Of a stretch of DNA of 64,000 nt, positions 62,205-64,000 are shown piece by piece. The first letter of the stretch is position 1, and every line of letters begins with the position of its first letter. Under the pieces are notes generated by a model that was not told the origin of the DNA, made no database searches, and worked only from the letters and a program-made list of their open reading frames with translations. Origin of the DNA: Icerya purchasi (lineage: Eukaryota > Arthropoda > Insecta > Hemiptera > Monophlebidae); assembly GCA_039619475.1 (NCBI GenBank), contig CM077116.1:99803164-99867163 (forward strand), in the 5' to 3' direction. The position numbers were made by a program, and so were the translations under genes.

Positions 62205-64000
62205 GTTTGTTTTTGTTTTTTTTATTTTATTTATTTTTAATTGAAATTATATTTATCGCGAAATTGCGCTACACTAGCTTGACTTTTATCTTTGAAAATC
62301 CATCAGTTTTACGTTAGGACGAAACAATAAGTCTGTTCAAAATTAATCTGTTGAGATTTTTAAATCTAAACGAAACCTTTGTAAAAGTAATTGTTATTTT
62401 AGTGGTAAAAAAATCAACCTTTTCGATGTGTATCATCTAGAATTAAGACTGTCACATTTGAAAAAAAATTGTAATATATATGTATAAATTTTGCAAAATG
62501 TATTTCGACGAGGTACTTTTTAAAATTTGTTTTAAAGTGTTTTTCAACCGAGAAATTTATAATATTTCTTTTTTTCGGCTAAAATCAAACGCATATAAGT
62601 TAGTCAGCTCATTCAAATGATGTAGTTGCATGCAACTTTAATCGTGTTCTTTAATTTCTTTTTTCTGCGAACCGTTCTACACTGTGTTTCCATTTCAGGC
62701 TTTATACTTTCTTTATTATAAAATCGTCGCTATTGCATTGATTACTTCTATCTGATCGGATTAAAATATAACTGATTCATTTCCCTTATAATTGTTTCTG
62801 GGCAAAAGCCGTCCCTGGTTGATGAGTCGAAAAAAGAAAAGAAACTTTAATCAACACACAAATAAGTTGTAGCGTTTTTTGTTTTTTTTTTTTGTTTTTA
62901 AAAATAAACGGTAGAAGAAGTCCTCCATTCGTATATTACGTGTGCCAAAAATTTCGAAGATTAAAATAAAAATAATTCATAATTGGAAATTAATAATTTT
63001 AAACTTTTTAACAAAATGCCGGTTTCCTACTCAGCATGTTCTTTCGTTTTATTTTATTTTTTGTTTGCAGTTTACCGAGTACGACTTTAAATAACCGAAA
63101 ATTAGGCGCGTTTTATTTACAGGGCGAACATAACACATAAATCATAAATTGAAAGCTGTTCCAGCAAAAACATAAAAAGTAACATCAACGAACTCTTCAT
63201 AAAGCTTCCAAAAAATTATTATATAGTATTTTCATACCAGAAACAAAAAAAAATAGGAAAATTAAAAATTTTTGAAATAATACGTCATTATATTACCGTC
63301 AGTGTAGATGATACGATAAAGTCAACATGTTGGAAATGATTTTTTAGCTGTACTCGTCCAGGATTTTACACTAATTCCTTTTTGGAAACCTTGATCATAA
63401 TCGGGCTTTTTCAAATGCGCCAGTATAATTCTAAATACTTTTTCATGAAATTGAAGTTGATACGCCGTGCAAGCGTTTTTGCAACCTGTAGGCAGTTTGC
63501 TATTACCATTCGCATCTTATGTTTCGAATTATATCTCGTAAAAAAATTAAACATAAATGTAACGAGTCTACAGGTGTGTATTATTTGTGTATATACTCGC
63601 GCGCAAGTCATCATTCAGAACAGCCGAAAGAAGACAAAGAGTTTAGAAAAAAAAATGGTATTTACAATTATCAGTTTGATACCAATGTCAAAGATTAAAT
63701 AGTAAACTATTACGGATAACCACCGAATATGAAGTCAAAAACAGACCCATATAATTGTTTCGGCCCTTAATAACAATAATAATAATAATAATAACGATGA
63801 TGATAATAAAAATAATGCACCGTAATTTTAAGTTAAAAAAGTTATATTTAAATTTTTTAAATTTTTATTTTTCCTTAACAGTTTTTAATTTTTTTTTAAA
63901 TTAAAAAACATAATTACGATTTTAAATATTTGTATAACTCTTAAAATTACGTAACATGTTTATTTGATAAATCGCCCCATTATTAATAAATTGCCAGGCA
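62205..64000. other. Non-coding stretch, possibly intron
   Basis: AT-rich sequence with an (AAT)n tract at 63774-63794. If the exon at 62.1 kb is real, this is its downstream intron. No further exon was recognised. Confidence 0.4.

Noticed and set aside
1..64000. CRISPR array, bacterial operon, prophage or defence island
   Set aside because: No regularly spaced direct repeats with unique spacers, no dense long ORFs and no ribosome-binding sites. The sequence is eukaryotic.

Overview
The window looks like a piece of an insect (arthropod) nuclear genome. It is AT-rich, has no operons, and is full of long homopolymers, TTA and AT microsatellites and decayed non-LTR retrotransposons. RTE-like and RNase H-bearing LINE fossils with tandem GAA or poly-A tails are typical of insects; Hemiptera is a guess only. 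No complete host protein-coding gene can be read. Nearly all open frames are short chance ORFs, and the only host-gene candidate is one 148-bp exon near 62.1 kb.

Layout. 1-5.5 kb: anonymous DNA with two reverse-strand fossils of one LINE family (family A: RNase H plus a Cys/His C-terminus). 9-11 kb: TTA and poly-T tracts, then a GC-richer block with a short hairpin. 13.8-15.4 kb: a tRNA-like SINE head and a 629-bp non-autonomous hAT element with terminal inverted repeats and a 7/8-matching 8-bp target duplication. 16-19.2 kb: a possible LINE tail, a miRNA-like hairpin, a 470-bp inverted repeat and another family A fossil. 22-24.5 kb: a 570-bp inverted repeat and a reverse-transcriptase fossil (family B). 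27 kb and 33 kb: minisatellites with 16-bp and 18-bp units. 29.4-30.1 kb: family A fossil. 36.4-38.1 kb: three LINE fragments stacked side by side, ending with the best family A copy and its poly-A tail. 41.8 kb: a nearly perfect 221-bp palindrome. 45.3 kb: a 75-nt tRNA-like unit. 49.4-50.1 kb: family A fossil. 54.3-55.2 kb: an RTE-like LINE copy bounded by an 18-bp direct repeat with a 26-bp fold-back at its 5' end. 55.6-56.1 kb: a dispersed repeat with an older partial copy at 50.9 kb. 60.2-60.7 kb: an RTE-like C-terminus ending at its stop codon and GAA tail. 62.1 kb: the candidate exon.

The elements do not form a pathway. The picture is an intergenic or long-intron region shaped by repeated insertion of 5'-truncated LINEs, small DNA transposons and fold-back elements. 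The most interesting items are the young palindrome, the miRNA-like hairpin, the RTE insertion whose 5' end folds back on itself, and the repeated family A C-termini. All protein-level calls come from reading translations by eye, with no database search.
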